From Trochalopteron elliotii (lineage: Eukaryota; Chordata; Aves; Passeriformes; Leiothrichidae), in the NCBI GenBank assembly GCA_024734555.1, contig JANPWX010000055.1:1052072-1116071 (forward strand): DNA of 64,000 nucleotides. Reading direction: 5' to 3'. Positions 46,269 through 58,087 of this stretch are shown here, in pieces (the stretch's first letter is position 1; each line of letters opens with the position of its first letter). The position numbers and the translations under genes were made by a program. The notes below the pieces were generated by a model that was not told where the DNA came from, searched no databases, and was given only the letters and a program-made list of their open reading frames with translations.

Positions 46269-46322
46269 AGAAACACAGAATATGCTGAGTTGGAAGGGAC
46301 TCACCAGGACCATCGAGCCCAA
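46269..46322 (-). mobile_element. CR1 LINE, minimal 3' end (about 54 bp)
   Basis: Gaaacacagaatatgctgag and tggaagggactcaccaggac match the second-subfamily CR1 3' end (compare 29100-29167). Homology stops before the usual next block, so only the extreme 3' end was inserted or survives. Confidence 0.8.
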
Positions 46323-46769
46323 GAATCATGTCATGTGCCTTCCTTGGATGTGCAGAGAAAACATCTCATTATCCAGTATGGAAGAAAAAAAAAAAAAAAG
46401 GCATCTCTAGTACAATGTACATAATTATTATTAAGTGGGCATCCCCTAGGAATGATGACAAGCAAATCTTTGCATGCCTTCAGTTACCTGTACACAATTC
46501 CAGCAGTTCTGCATGTCTGTGTTGGCCATTACTTTGAGACATCAGGCTAAAGAAGCCGTAAAACACGGGCTTCACTCTCAGTTGAGGTTCTCCTAGTCCA
46601 GAGAGGAGCCCTCCAGGAAAGGCAAGGTATTTTATGCCGGCATCTTCTGCCGATCAGAGAGTGGTTGCAGAGGAGGATCCATCCCAGCAGCTCAAGCTTC
46701 AACAGTTAAGTGAAAGAAGAGAAGGAGCAAAACCCGATGGGAAAGAGAACATAGAAAACTCGCCTTTTT
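46323..46769. other. unique spacer with an A15 run
   Basis: An A run lies at 46385-46399. A TATA-like TTTTTAAAAG lies at 46766-46775, just ahead of the GC-rich patch. No gene is recognised. Confidence 0.45.
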
Positions 46770-46945
46770 AAAAGCCTCGGCCACGGGCTGTTGCTATTTT
46801 TTGTTGCTGGAGCAGCAGTCAGGTGCCAGCGCCGACTGCAGCGCTTTGGGGATGCGGGGAGCGGGATCGGCTCCGGCACCGCAGCCCGCGCGCGGCCCCT
46901 GCCGGCACCGCCAGCAGCTGCGCCGGGAGCCTGCTGGAAGAGTTG
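46770..46945. promoter_or_regulatory. CpG-rich patch abutting a CR1
   Basis: Dense CpG (GCCGACTGCAGCGC, GCGGGGAGCGGGATCGG, GCAGCCCGCGCGCGGCCC). A TATA-like box lies just upstream, and the CR1 insertion at 46946 forms the right boundary. All three plus frames are open, as expected for GC-rich DNA, so no protein is called. A cut-down CpG-island promoter is a possible reading. Confidence 0.35.
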
Positions 46946-47236
46946 GAGAATCTTGGCATCAAGGTATGGCCTGGGTTGGAAGGGACCTTAGACACACAGT
47001 TTCAACCCCCTTGCCGTGGGCAGAGACACCTTCCACTATCCCAGCTTGCCCGGAGCCCCACCCAGCCTGGCCTTGGACCCTGCCAGGGATGGCGCAGTCA
47101 CAGCTGCTCTGGGCAACCTGTGCCAGGGCCTCACCACCCTCACAGGAAGAATTTCTTCCTAATATCCAACCTAAACCTACTCTCTGTCAGTTTGAAGCCA
47201 TTCCCCTTTGTTCTGTCACTCCAGGCTTTTCTGGAT
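46946..47236 (-). mobile_element. CR1 LINE, about 290 bp
   Basis: The complement of the CR1 3' end is decayed at its edge (gagaatcttggcatcaagg in place of the octamers). It is followed by the complement of GCACAGGTTGCCCAGAGCAG and the ORF2-tail blocks, ending near 47236. 5'-truncated. Confidence 0.93.
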
Positions 47237-50200
47237 AAACAGTAGTGGTGACAACCCCTTTCTAAATTGCCTGTATGGCACTTCCATGGCTGTGTCAGAG
47301 GAACTTGGTTGAAAAGAACCTACAAATGAAATTGCACCCAAAGCAGTCCCTGATCACAGTGATGGCACTGTCTGGCCCTATGTCTGAAATGCATCTTTGA
47401 GGTGAATTGTATCTCAGGAGTTTCCAGCCTTTCCCAGCCAGGAACTGCGCACCAAAATCTGTGTGTGCCTGAAAACATCACAGCAAACTACACCTTGGAG
47501 AGCCAGCAGGGAAGAGGTGCCCTGGGGCACAAACAGACACAGAGGAACAGAAGGGATGCCTGAGGGTTCCTGTTCCATCATGGACTGAGGCAAATCTGGC
47601 TGGACCTGTGACTTGTTCCCAGGGTGACCTATGTTTCCTTGCCTCTTCCCAGAGCAAGGGCTCCAGATTGTTCAGCTGCCCCAGTGCAATCACATCCTTG
47701 CTGCTGGCCATGCTGTGAAGCTGCATGCTTGCAGAGCTTGTGAACCAAAGGTGGCTTTTGTCTTGTGGTCCCAGGCAATGGCAGGGATGTGGGATTCACA
47801 CAGGATATTACCAGATACATCACCAACCTGCCCATGCATTCAGCATCTCTTCTTGACAAAACTTTCATGGCAGTTAGGGGACCTAAATGTAATTGAGTAT
47901 CTGAGCTGAACTGGTTTCCAGGAGAGCAGAGCACCAGCATTTATCCAAATTCTTCAAAAACATGGGTCTGAATGTTCTGGCAAAGTAAAACTGCTATTGT
48001 ACAGAGAGAACTTCCATCCCAAGCCCAGGAATCGACAGGTGTATGCAAGGAACATTTGTATTTCTGTTTCCATGTCTAAACCTCTTGTGTGTGGCTACAT
48101 GTTTATTTCCAAGGTTGTCAAGTTTGTCATTTATATGGAATCTAAATTCACTTCCTTGTCAGCCTGAGTCTCTCAGTCTAGGGAATGAGAATGGGAAGAC
48201 ATTCCACAGTGGTAGGAAGAGTGACACTGGAAGACCATGGTGTCCTTTTATCACTGAAGCTCCCAGTGCTCTTCTTGCTAGTGGTGTGGCACAGGATTCA
48301 ACCTTCAGGAATTTAGGGCTCCATACTTGTTTTGCCAGAATATTCTGCCATGAATTTAAGGAAATCACTTAACATGGAATCTTGTTCCACAGCAGCTCAT
48401 GGGAGGGAGTCTTGCCATGGAATTCAGTCCTTTAATAAAGAAAAATGTAAAATGCCTCCTGTTTGACATCAGAGAGGAAGCACTTTGGGGCAAGATTGTC
48501 TCTTGCTTTGATAGCTGGCAGGCCTTTACTCCATCATGGAACAAGAATAAAAGCTATATAATTGAATGAGAGAGAGAATTTAAGCCTCTGATTATGGGAC
48601 AAGAAAAAAATGTTTACCTTTGCAAAGACAACTGGCACACACCTTACAAACTCTCCACAGACCATGAGCCAGAAGAGAGAAACAGGAGTGCAGAGCCCTG
48701 CAACCAAGGAGCCAGATTGGTGGCAGATAGGGCAGACTGATTTAATGTTGCACGGAGGTCAAAACAGAAACTTTAGCATCAAAGAAAGGAGGAGTGCTGC
48801 GAAAGCCCAGTGCTCAGAAGTAGCACTTACCAGAGGTATCATATAAACTTAACCCTGCTGTCGTTATTCCTGTTGGAAAGAAAGGAGGTGAAGGCCACGA
48901 CCTGTGAAGCAGAGGTCAGATGTTACAGACCATCAGACAAAGGAAGTGACAATGGGGAAAGGTTCTTCTCTGAAGCACTACCAGATGGTGGCTAATCTCA
49001 GTCAGGGGAGAAGGCATGGCCACCAAATCTACACCGGCTCCCTGAACCTGACACTCAGGCATTATCAAGGGAAAAGACTGTTCTTCCAACTGTTACAAGA
49101 CAGACTATGCAGTGTAACCCATGCAGTTAATTACAGTGCTGTGCTGATTTGGGACAGAATTTTCCAGGATCAGACATACAACATTTGTATTTACTTGTTA
49201 ATTGTTTCAGCACAAAAGCTGGAATATGAAATACTCTGAAATACTGAAAATTTCTACCTTAGTGGAATTTTTTCCTCCTGCCCTTTGAGATTTGTCTTCT
49301 CATGTAGAAAAAAGCATAGTTAGATGGTATGAACTGGCAGAGCCCTGGTATCTGCACTGGGGTCTGCCTGGAGACTTCTTTTATGATAGTAATGGTGGAA
49401 ATGTTGTCTTTGCATTCAGTTGCAAAACTGCTCACAGATTTACTAAGGAGTTTCTGCTAGCTGAGCTCAAATAGTACTCCAGCATTTCCATATCTGTCCT
49501 GGGAATGATGAAAACACAAATGGAGATAGAGGTGGAGGTGAGCTCTGGAGTCCCAGGGAGACATGTACTCGAGGCAGTAGGGCACGGACCCGAGAATGGA
49601 AACCTAAATGCTTCTCGTGGGATTCATCACTACATGGGTTGCATTTAATCTTGTCTGAGTAGCTTATGTTTTCACCATGCTTCTGTTTCCCTGCCTGGGC
49701 CAGAAGGAATAGAGGCTCCATTGTTGTGAGCAGCTGCCCTGAGAGCTGCGTGCAGAATGCAGAGCCGGGACGTTGCTGTGCCCAGAGAGAGCCTCGCATG
49801 ACAATGACAGCCACTGGGTTTGTGTCCCTTCCAGCCATTTCTCTATAGACAGGGATAGTGGGACTGTGCTCTTGTTGTCTCTGTTCTGGATACCTCAGTG
49901 GTGTGGTTTGAGTCCCTCAGTTTGGCAGAGTGATCCAGAGGTCGAAAAAATAATCCAGCCAGCAGAAAACAGTTAAGGACCTTCATGAAATTCAGTGTGT
50001 GCCTAAGTGCTGAGCTGGGTCTTTCATTGCTGCTATGGTCAGATCTCCTCAGCATTATATAGGTAAGCAGCATCACACACGTATTTTTTTCCACAAGAAA
50101 AAGCAGTGAGAGCATCATACTTTACATGCCTGTCACTCCTTACCTTAGTATCTGGTATTAATCTGATATTACACCAGATGTAACCAAGGTCCTCACTTCT

Positions 50201-51196
50201 TCTGAACTGCCTGGAAATAGGGTGCAAAGGAACACACTTCTTCAAATGATCCACTGTGCAATGCCTGTGTGTTGGTGTCTACCAAGAACAGCATCCTGTA
50301 CACTGCCACATGAGATACTCATTTCTGAACCATGGAAGTGAGAGCTGCAAAACAGTTCAGAGAGGTGCAGCCAGGAGGTAACAAAACCCTCCTAAGCTAA
50401 CTGATACACCCCCAAGTTATTGCCATATCCTGGGAGACATCTTCCCAACCATTTTCTGGGCATCTCAGCCACCCTGTCATGAAGCAAGGATAGGAATACA
50501 GCAGAAAATACAGGTTTAACCCATGGTATGAGCTATGAAACCGCTCTGAACTCATGCTGCTTTTACTCTTGGTACCTTCTAGAAGTTCTTCTTCATCCTT
50601 TGAGTTGACATATCAGTGTTTTCCTGTGCTAAATGTGCAGAGCTGGCCATGACAGAAAGCAGAATAAACCCTGCTTGCAAAGAGCCTTGTTCTCTCTGTT
50701 GACAAACTTGAAATGCCCTTCAAAATTCAGGTCTCTTGAATTTGGAGCATCTCTCTGATTTCTTCTAGGTGTCTTATTATTATGTGAGATGGACTCTGCA
50801 GGGTAAGCAATCGTTTTCATGAGAATAGGCTGTTTCCCCCCCATACTGGCAGCTGTTTATTAGAACATGGCCACAAAGTGTCATTGTAGTGTCCCCAGCA
50901 ATGGGAGAGAGTTGGCTGGAACTCAGAGCTTCAGTGAAAACTTTCAGCACGATTTCAGATTTTGTTTGACAACAGGAGATTTTCACTGAAATGTTTCCGA
51001 AAATAGCAAAACCCTCACCCTCTCAGACAGCTGAATATGAAACCTCAAATTTTGATGGGGAGAAAAAAAAGTGATGACATTTTCCTTCCAGATTTGGATT
51101 AGTCCAACAATAAACTTCACTTTTAATAGGAACCAAATAGTCATAATAGGAATTAAATGGCACATAGATCAAAAATAGAAAATAAAAGAGACTAAT
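47237..51196. other. 4 kb unique non-coding DNA
   Basis: No repeat family or gene is recognised over the longest featureless stretch. Opposing frames at 47478-47940 and 49467-49848 have no domain. The DNA could be intron or intergenic. Confidence 0.5.
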
Positions 51197-51203
51197 NNNN
51201 NNN
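51197..51203. other. assembly gap, seven N
   Basis: Seven consecutive undetermined bases between AGACTAAT and AGCCATGG. Such short runs usually mark a scaffold join of unknown true length, lying about 50 bp before a CR1. Confidence 0.98.
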
Positions 51204-51255
51204 AGCCATGGAGAGCTGCAGTCGTGAACAAGGCAAGGAGTACAAGGCATGGATT

Positions 51256-51751
51256 CTGGAGCAAGTCTAGGGGAGGGAGACCAAGCTGATCAGAGGGATG
51301 GAGCAGCTCTGCTGTAAGAAGAGGCTGAGGGAATTGGTATTGCTCAGCCTAGAGAAGAGAAGCCTTTGGGGTGACCTCACTGTGGCTTTCCAGTACCTGA
51401 AGGAAACACGAAGGAAAGATGGAGAGAGACTCCTGACACGGGCCTGGAGTGACAGGACAAGGGGGAATGGCTTCACACTGACAGAAAGGAGGTTTAGATT
51501 GGATATGAGGAAGAAATTGTTCCCTGTGAGGGTGGTGAGGCCCTGGCACAGGTTTTCCAGAGAAGCTGTGGCTGCCCCATCCCTGGCAGTGTCCAAGGCC
51601 AGGTTGGACAGGTTTGGAACAACCTGGGATAGTGGAAGGTGTCCCTGCCCATGGCAGGGGATGGAATGAGATGATCTTTAAGATCCCTTCCAAACCAAAC
51701 CATTTTGTGATTCTCTGATTCTGTGATTCTACTATTCTATGATTTTATGAC
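51256..51751 (+). mobile_element. CR1 LINE with long 3' octamer array, ORF2 tail open
   Basis: Sense CR1 runs from CTGGAGCAAGTCTAGGGG through the ORF2 tail. The frame at 51298-51669 is open for 123 codons: [54 protein letters not shown]. The copy continues to CCCTTCCAAACCAAACCATT. The 3' terminus at 51706-51751 is a run of about 5.7 degenerate octamers (TGTGATTC, TCTGATTC, TGTGATTC, TACTATTC, TATGATTT), the longest such array here. In CR1 these octamers are the 3' recognition and priming end. Open frame plus long array suggest a relatively young copy. Confidence 0.96.
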
Positions 51752-52009
51752 TTTGCACTCTTTACCCACCAGGCCTGAGACCTTGGGATGTGCTAACTGG
51801 GAGCAGCAGCCATCCACTGGAGAGGCAGCAGATGTTTTGGGAGAAACCAGCGATACATTTGACCAAAGGAGCTGGCTGACACCTACAAGCCAGAGGTTTT
51901 CTGGCTTCCTTTGGTGTCACTGACCCGGCTCTTGCTTGTCTGACTGCAAAGTGGAGACCACAAATATCATCCCCCTCTTGTTTATCTACTGAACCCCTTT
52001 GGAAGCGGT
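51752..52009. other. short unique spacer
   Basis: No gene or repeat is recognised. Frames at 51723-52013 on both strands have no motif. Confidence 0.4.
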
Positions 52010-52145
52010 TCACGGTTTGCCCTGGGCTTTGCTCCCTGTCTCTCCACGCTCCGTGCCGGGGATCCCGGGGTCACAGCCGCAGGACAAAACAGTGGCAACA
52101 ACAATAACTGCGCCGTCCTGGCACAGGAGGGGGGACGATTGTTTT
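52010..52145. promoter_or_regulatory. small CpG-rich patch
   Basis: CpGs cluster at CCACGCTCCGTGCCGGGGAT, CCCGGGGTCACAGCCGC and ACTGCGCCGTCCTGG. ACAACAATAACT within it contains a SOX-type AACAAT core. It may be a small island or promoter, on composition only. Confidence 0.3.
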
Positions 52146-53433
52146 CAGCCTTTGCAGCCCACAACTGTTGGTACAAATGACAGATACAATCAGGCCTTGG
52201 GGTTTTCCTTACATTTATATGTCTGGGGAAGGGTGTCAGCCGCTGTTCTCAGCCACTCTGCTGAACTGAAGCTAAAGATTTGGGCAGGTGGGGGAGAGAG
52301 GGAGAGAAATGCATTGAATTGCCATCGAAAGAAACATGCATAATTCCTAGAAATGCTTTGTGTCAGTTTCAAAGATCCTACTGGGAATGCAGCTTATTCT
52401 CTGGCCAAAACGTTTCCTTTGCAAAAGGCACAACTGGTGTGCTTTGGAGGTTTTCTTAGTCTCCAACAGCAGTCAGTACCTATGTTTTCTTCGACTGACG
52501 TGCCTGTAAGTTCAATCAGCTGAAATGGTTTATGTGCAGTAAGGGATGGGACAAGTTCACATGGCACTCTAAGAGGACCTTGAGACAAACTGTAGTCTCA
52601 CTGATGTAACTGGAGGTTCTGTTTCAGATCTCTGCTGATATGAGAAGGATTGAGCAGGAAAAAGGGAAATATTTAACCCTTCTGGTAGAAAACACCATGG
52701 GAAGCAGAGAAAGTAATGTAACATTCCTCTAAAGCCCCAATTCAGAGTTGTGGTTAAATGTTAATAAAGTTCTTATCCTCCCACTGCCTTTACAAGAGTA
52801 TAAAAATGGTACCTCTGAAGTTTTGATGGTGTTGGACTTGACAAAAAACAAACAAACCCCTGCAAGAGTTAAGCACTGTTACTTAATAGAGCTTTAAATG
52901 CTAACCAGCTTCTAGTGTGAAAGTATCAACTTTAAACCCACTTTTTTGCCATGGTTAAGTCTAAGGTTTAACCTCGACCAGTGATTTTTAATTTTTTTTT
53001 GCCTAAGCCTTGATGTGTTTATGGCACACTGCTTGCGGTGACAATCCTACTTTCAGTAGCAATATCTCTGCTTCAAAGCCAGGTCTGTCATCTTCTTTCA
53101 CTGAACTCAGCACTTTTAAGAGCAAAATTCTGTGGATTAAAGATAAAATAAGAAACTGTTTTAAAAACAGCCCAAACCCAAATATATTTCTGAAATTATT
53201 TAAATTTTTAAAAAGAATAAACCAACTTTCTTGGTTTACCCTGCCATTAAATGCACCAATGTCATCACTACATGGCTTCTCTGAACCAGACAGACCACAA
53301 AAACGAAAGCCTTTATCCACTTTCTTTTTTGATGAACACTCAGTGCCTTGTTTTGGAATTTTGTTTAATTTCTTTCATTGAGGGAAGTGCTGGCACCATC
53401 TGCTGGGACATTTGTAAGTGCAACCACTAAATA
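52146..53433. other. 1.3 kb unique non-coding DNA
   Basis: Opposing open frames lie at 53003-53381 without a domain. A CTCF-like 13/14 motif (GCACCATCTGCTGG) lies at 53393-53406. No repeat family is seen. Confidence 0.45.
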
Positions 53434-53861
53434 CAGAATCAGAGAATCACAGAATGGGTTGGGTTGGAAGAGACCTTAAAGACCATCTCATTCCACACCC
53501 CTGTCATGGGCAGGGACATCTTCCACTATCCAGGTTGCTCCAAACCCCATCCAGCCTGGCCTTGGACACTTCCAGGGATGGGGCAGCCACAGCTTCTCTG
53601 AGCAACCTGTGCCAGGGCCTCCCCACTCTCACAGGGAAGAATCTTTTCCTAATACCCAATCTAAACCCATTCTCTGTCAGTGTGAAGCCATTCCCCCTTG
53701 TGCTGTCACCCCAGGCCCTTGTCAAGAGTCTCTCTCCATCTCTCCTGTGGGCTCCCTTCAGGCACTGGAATCTCACAATTAGGTCACCCTAATTCTCTTA
53801 GGTCACCCCTTCTCCTCTCCAGGCTGAGCAATCCCAATTCTCTCAGCCTTTCCTCCTGTGT
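53434..53861 (-). mobile_element. CR1 LINE, about 430 bp
   Basis: The complement starts agaatcagagaatcacagaa (octamer zone) and covers the 3' UTR and ORF2 tail. The minus frame at 53504-53776 is open for about 90 codons with GFRLGIRKRFFPVRVGRPWH. A local duplication of the CTTAGGTCACCC type lies near 53780-53805. 5'-truncated. Confidence 0.95.
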
Positions 53862-53922
53862 GAGGATCTCAGTCCTTGCATCTATAAATGTTCCAAATAT
53901 TCCCGGTTTGACTCATATGGCT

Positions 53923-54030
53923 ACTTTTTTTTGTTTGGTTTTTTTGTTTTGGTTTGGTTTGGTTTGGTTTTTTTGTTTGTTTTTTGTTTTTTTGGTTTTT
54001 GTTTGTTTTTGGGTTTGTTTTTTTTTTTAC
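53923..54030 (+). repeat. T-rich / (TTTGG)n low-complexity tract
   Basis: About 105 bp made only of T and G, with runs of GGTTTGGTTTGGTTTGG and long T blocks. It lies between two CR1 copies of opposite orientation (53434 minus, 54150 plus). It yields a spurious hydrophobic F/L/V-rich frame at 53954-54166. Confidence 0.92.
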
Positions 54031-54149
54031 ACCTGGAATTCACCAGACCTCAACAATTCCCTGCAGTCCTGGGTCCTGCCTGGGTTTGGGGAGGCAACTA
54101 AATTCTTCTGTGGAGTTTGATACTGAGACTAAGCATATTAATGAAGGTG

Positions 54150-54419
54150 ATAGGACAAGGTTTTAAACTGAGAGAAGGTAAATTCAGACTCGATATAAGA
54201 CACTTTTTTATGGCGAGGGTAGTGAAACACTAGAACAGGTTGTTCAGAGGGGTGATGGATGCCCATCCCTGGAAATATTTAAGGGCAGGTCAGAGGAGGC
54301 TCTGAGCAATTTGGTCTGTTGAAGACGTCCCTGTTCACTGCAGGGAAATTGGAAGATGACCTTTGGAGGACCCTTTCAACCCAAACAATCCTATGTTCTA
54401 TGATTCCATGATTCTATCA
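54150..54419 (+). mobile_element. CR1 LINE, diverged, about 270 bp
   Basis: Sense CR1 of an older type runs from GATAGGACAAGGTTTTAAAC through CATCCCTGGAAATATTTAAG to CAACCCAAACAATCCTATG and two octamer-like units (TTCTATGATTCC, ATGATTCTATC). More diverged than the common local subfamily. Confidence 0.88.
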
Positions 54420-54779
54420 ACTCGAGTCCTATTGTCCAGGCACTGTAGAAATGGATTTTATTTGTGAAGGAGGCCACTGAGTTTAAATGGAGAAGACTGA
54501 GACGAAGAACAGCCTCTAAGACTGAAGCACTTTCTTAATTTGTGTAAGATTCAGGAAACAGGGATCAGTCTGTGACAATATAACCAAACTCTTTTTCTGT
54601 AAATCTCAGAGCAAGGTTTTAACGAGCTGAGAACCACAGGAACAGGGAATTGGAAAAGATGTTTTTATAACATTTTCAGTCTTAAATATAGTCTTGTGAC
54701 TGGAAATTATTGTAGTCAATAAATTGGGGAATTACTACAGAAATTAGATTCACGAGATTGTTGGGAATGTAAAACTAGG
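54420..54779. other. AT-rich unique DNA
   Basis: Nothing is recognised. Composition grades into the TA-rich tract to the right. Confidence 0.45.
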
Positions 54780-54960
54780 AGAAGGTATAAAGTACCATTT
54801 ATGTTTGTGTCATATCCCTTATAATTTTTAAATAGTTATTAAAAATTCATACAAGAATATGCATATTGAATATGTATGTAATATATAGTATGTATAATAC
54901 ATTTATGTATTACATATATTTTGTATATATGTATCTATTATATATGTATAATACAATCAC
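54780..54960. repeat. TA-rich low-complexity tract
   Basis: Irregular TATATGTA/TATGTAAT repeats (ATATATAGTATGTATAATAC, TATATATGTATCTATTATAT) with several small inverted arms, for example TATGTATAATA against TATTACATA near 54890-54918. It is prone to unwinding or slippage and no function is claimed. Confidence 0.8.
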
Positions 54961-57949
54961 ATGGAATTGTCAAAGCTTTAACTCCCAAACATCATAACAT
55001 ACACATTTCTTAGTAATTTTAAAATTTTACTAGCTATCTTTACTCTGTATTTTATGTCTTGTCATAAACTAAGAGTTGTTTAAATCCTTATGATAGGTGA
55101 TTCACACAGTAAACCTTAAATATATATAAACCTGTTATATTTTGAGGACAACTTCCCATGTGAATCTCCAACTTCTCCAAAGAGAGAGTGATTTCTTTTT
55201 TTCTATGGATCCACATTGAAATTCCCCAACTTCAGGGTTCAAAAGCAGTTTTAAGGTGGTGCAGTGGAAATATCACAACAAAATTAATCGAATGAGCGTC
55301 ACTCTGGGGTGACAAAGTCACTGACCTCTGATTGCACATGTCATCTAAACCAGATGAGCAGAAACTTTCTACTGGAAGTTACAATGTTGCAAGTCTCTCT
55401 GATGCCCTGCACTGAGCTGGTGAACACTGGTGATGGCCAATCCCTGCAGAGAATTGCAATTTTGGGACATTTTCAGGCACTCATAAAAGGAGGTATAATA
55501 GTGGTGTGGTTGAACAAGGTATATGAGGTCTTGTTTTGAAGCTGAATTTCATCTGTGGTATAAGCATGCACCCACATTTGGAAAACTTAAAACTGGGCAA
55601 TTCCCAGTCAAGCTTTGCTTTCTTGTTGTTTTGTTGGTTTTTCAAATGTTGGTTTGGCAGATTTTAAAGCATCAAAAAAACCTTGATAACAGCTGATGTA
55701 ATTTGGCATTAATAATTTGAAGCAGGTGCCAGACCTACCTGCACGATGAATAGGGCTGTGGGGGGCAATGGGGGCAGCACCTGCCAGTTTTTAGGAAAAC
55801 AGTCTGACATTCCATTTGTAGGCCCATTTCTTCAGTTCAGTCTGAGACATTGCTCAGTGCTCCATGCAACCTCATCCCCAATGGACTGTGGAGCACATTG
55901 TCCTGAGGAATCCGAGGGCTCTGGGCAGATGGAGCGGTGATGTCATCCGACTTTTCCATTTCTACTTCCTATGAACATTCGCCTTATTCTTACATGCCAG
56001 CTCTTTCTCGGCATGTTTTAGACTAGAAACTTTTTTTTTTTCTGGGTGTAGAGAAGGAATCACTTCTTTTTGATTTCAGACAAGATCTGGCAAGTGAGCT
56101 CTTGTTGCTAGTCAAAGAAAAAGCCTTAAAAAAATTAACACAGAATCTGTGTTTAGCAAAGTGATTTGCATAAGCTGTACACTTGGTTCTTAGAGTTGGA
56201 ACAGTTCTAACCTATGACAAATTCCTCTGTCTGGGCTGTCTTCCAAAATCATTTTCATCTACCCTGGCAAAAGAACTGAAGTCTGCGTTCTGCACTAATT
56301 AAAGGCCTTCAGGAGAAGGGCCCCAGTTGAAATGCTGACACACTTTGTACACGCTTTATTTGTGAAAGGGGATACTGAGCCCATTTGATGGCGCCTCCTG
56401 CTCCGTCAGGCCATGCAAAATTTTAAGTGGGGAAACAAAATGGGCACAGTTATGTCTTGTTAATGTTCTGAGTTACTAAAACACTGCAGTTTTCTCTGTT
56501 AAAAAGCATGACATGGAGATTTTTTCATCTTTGAATAACACTAATAAGCAGCAAAAAGGCTAAAACCCATGGCAGTTCCTTAGTGAATATGAACTGACAC
56601 TCCCAATTTTTATGAAGTACTATAGCTTAATGCAGCTGAGTCTCTGTCTCCCTAAATATCTTCATTTTGGAAACAGCAGAATATACACCCAACATCCCTT
56701 TTACATAAAACTGGGAACTGCTGAAAAGGGAAGGCAGGCAATGCTGTCCCAATAATTCTGTGGAGTTCTTCTGGCAAGACTACCACTCCACTAGGGATGC
56801 TTTCCGTGCTAGATCCATGACAGGCTTCTCAGTTTTTTAATATTCCCAAAGCATTCAGTGGAAATCAGAGTCCTTGACTGAGGAAGGCACCCAGAAAGTC
56901 TTTTTTTCTGAAGTTGTTGTCCTGAGTATTCACCACCTGCTTTCCAACACACGTGCTTGGGCTGAAGAGAGATTTTAACTACACTGGATGTTAACTACTT
57001 TATCCAAGTGCCCAGCAGGAGGCAAGGAAAGAAACTCCTCCTCTGTGGGGAGTCTCACCTAGTAGGAAGTGTGCTCTGAAAACATGGATTAGACTCAACT
57101 CTGCAGCTGAACTACACGGAGAGCTCCTGCAGAGACTAACAGAGCTTAACCAGGGTTCAATGCACTCACCCTGGCCAGGGAGAGGAGGGAAGTACATCTA
57201 TCCAGCAGCAGATGTTCGGATGCTTAGTGACCTGTGGGAAAACACTTGGGAGAGGCAAGGGCACTTAGGCAGCTGCATGGTGTTTGTGGAATTTAAGGAA
57301 TCCCAGCCCATGTCCTAGGCTTTTCTCCTTGCTCTTTTGCAATGAGTGAAAAGAAAAAAAGGAGGAGCAGGAGGATTTCTCCCTCAGATATTCTTTCAGC
57401 ATTCCTCAGGCTTCACCCTGTTTGTCTGCTGCAGCCCTCACTAAACAATTTTATTGTAAAACAGTGATTTCATAGCCTCTGAGACATATTCAGGGTTTTT
57501 GCTAGCAAATAAACTTATGAACATAATCAACATTCTTTATGAATCCTCATCCTTTCCTTAGGAGGCTGAATTTCTAGCCTGTTTTCTGTGAACCTTAAAT
57601 GCAAAGCTCCCACAAGTGCAAATGCTCCAGTATTTTGCTGCCTTCTTGGGCACAGGGGACAATCCTGTCTTGTTTTTGTCCCTAAAAGTATTGACTGTAT
57701 TAGACACTGGGCACGTGCTTTTGAAAGAAAAGGACCATGAATGCTTACATGTCCCTGTATTATCGGCCACGTGCTCCATCCCTGGGAGACAAACGGGCCA
57801 CTGAAATGCGGCTGGCCTGGACGTCCCACATACCAAGCAGATGCAAGCAGAATGCCATAGGGAAATAAGAAACACATTGTATGTGGTTTAAAAGGCTTAC
57901 AGCTATGGAATATCCCTCTGAAAGCCTAATGAACATCTCCAGCACATAG
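54961..57949. other. 3 kb AT-rich unique DNA, one CNE-like section
   Basis: No repeat family or gene is recognised. The part at 56270-56460 (GCACTAATTAAAGG, TTTGATGGCGCCTCC, GTCAGGCCATGCAAAATTT) is unique and locally CpG-containing in AT-rich surroundings, resembling a conserved element. There is no direct evidence for this. Confidence 0.4.
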
Positions 57950-58051
57950 ACAATCAAAGCACCAAACGCTCCCTGCATCAGGATACAAAACCACAGAACT
58001 GGAGATAATCTCAGAAGAGACCCACAAAATAAATCTACTGACAGCAGCACC

Positions 58052-58058
58052 TATAAAT
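58052..58058 (+). promoter_or_regulatory. TATA-box-like motif upstream of candidate exon
   Basis: TATAAAT lies 30 bp before the ATG at 58088. If it were a working TATA box, transcription would begin almost at the ATG, leaving a leader of only a few bases. It may therefore be fortuitous, or the ATG exon may be spliced from an upstream leader. Confidence 0.2.
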
Positions 58059-58087
58059 CATGCAACTCCAGCACTTGGCTTGGCAAA

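Noticed and set aside
53393..53406. CTCF-like motif GCACCATCTGCTGG
   Set aside because: One mismatch to the core consensus and no CpG or other supporting context, so not listed as a site.
53954..54166. Hydrophobic plus-strand frame rich in F, L and V
   Set aside because: It is the translation of a T/G low-complexity tract, not a membrane protein.
57527..58050. Minus-strand frames with hydrophobic segments (96 and 116 codons)
   Set aside because: The overlapping frames disagree in phase and no start, family or splice boundary supports them.
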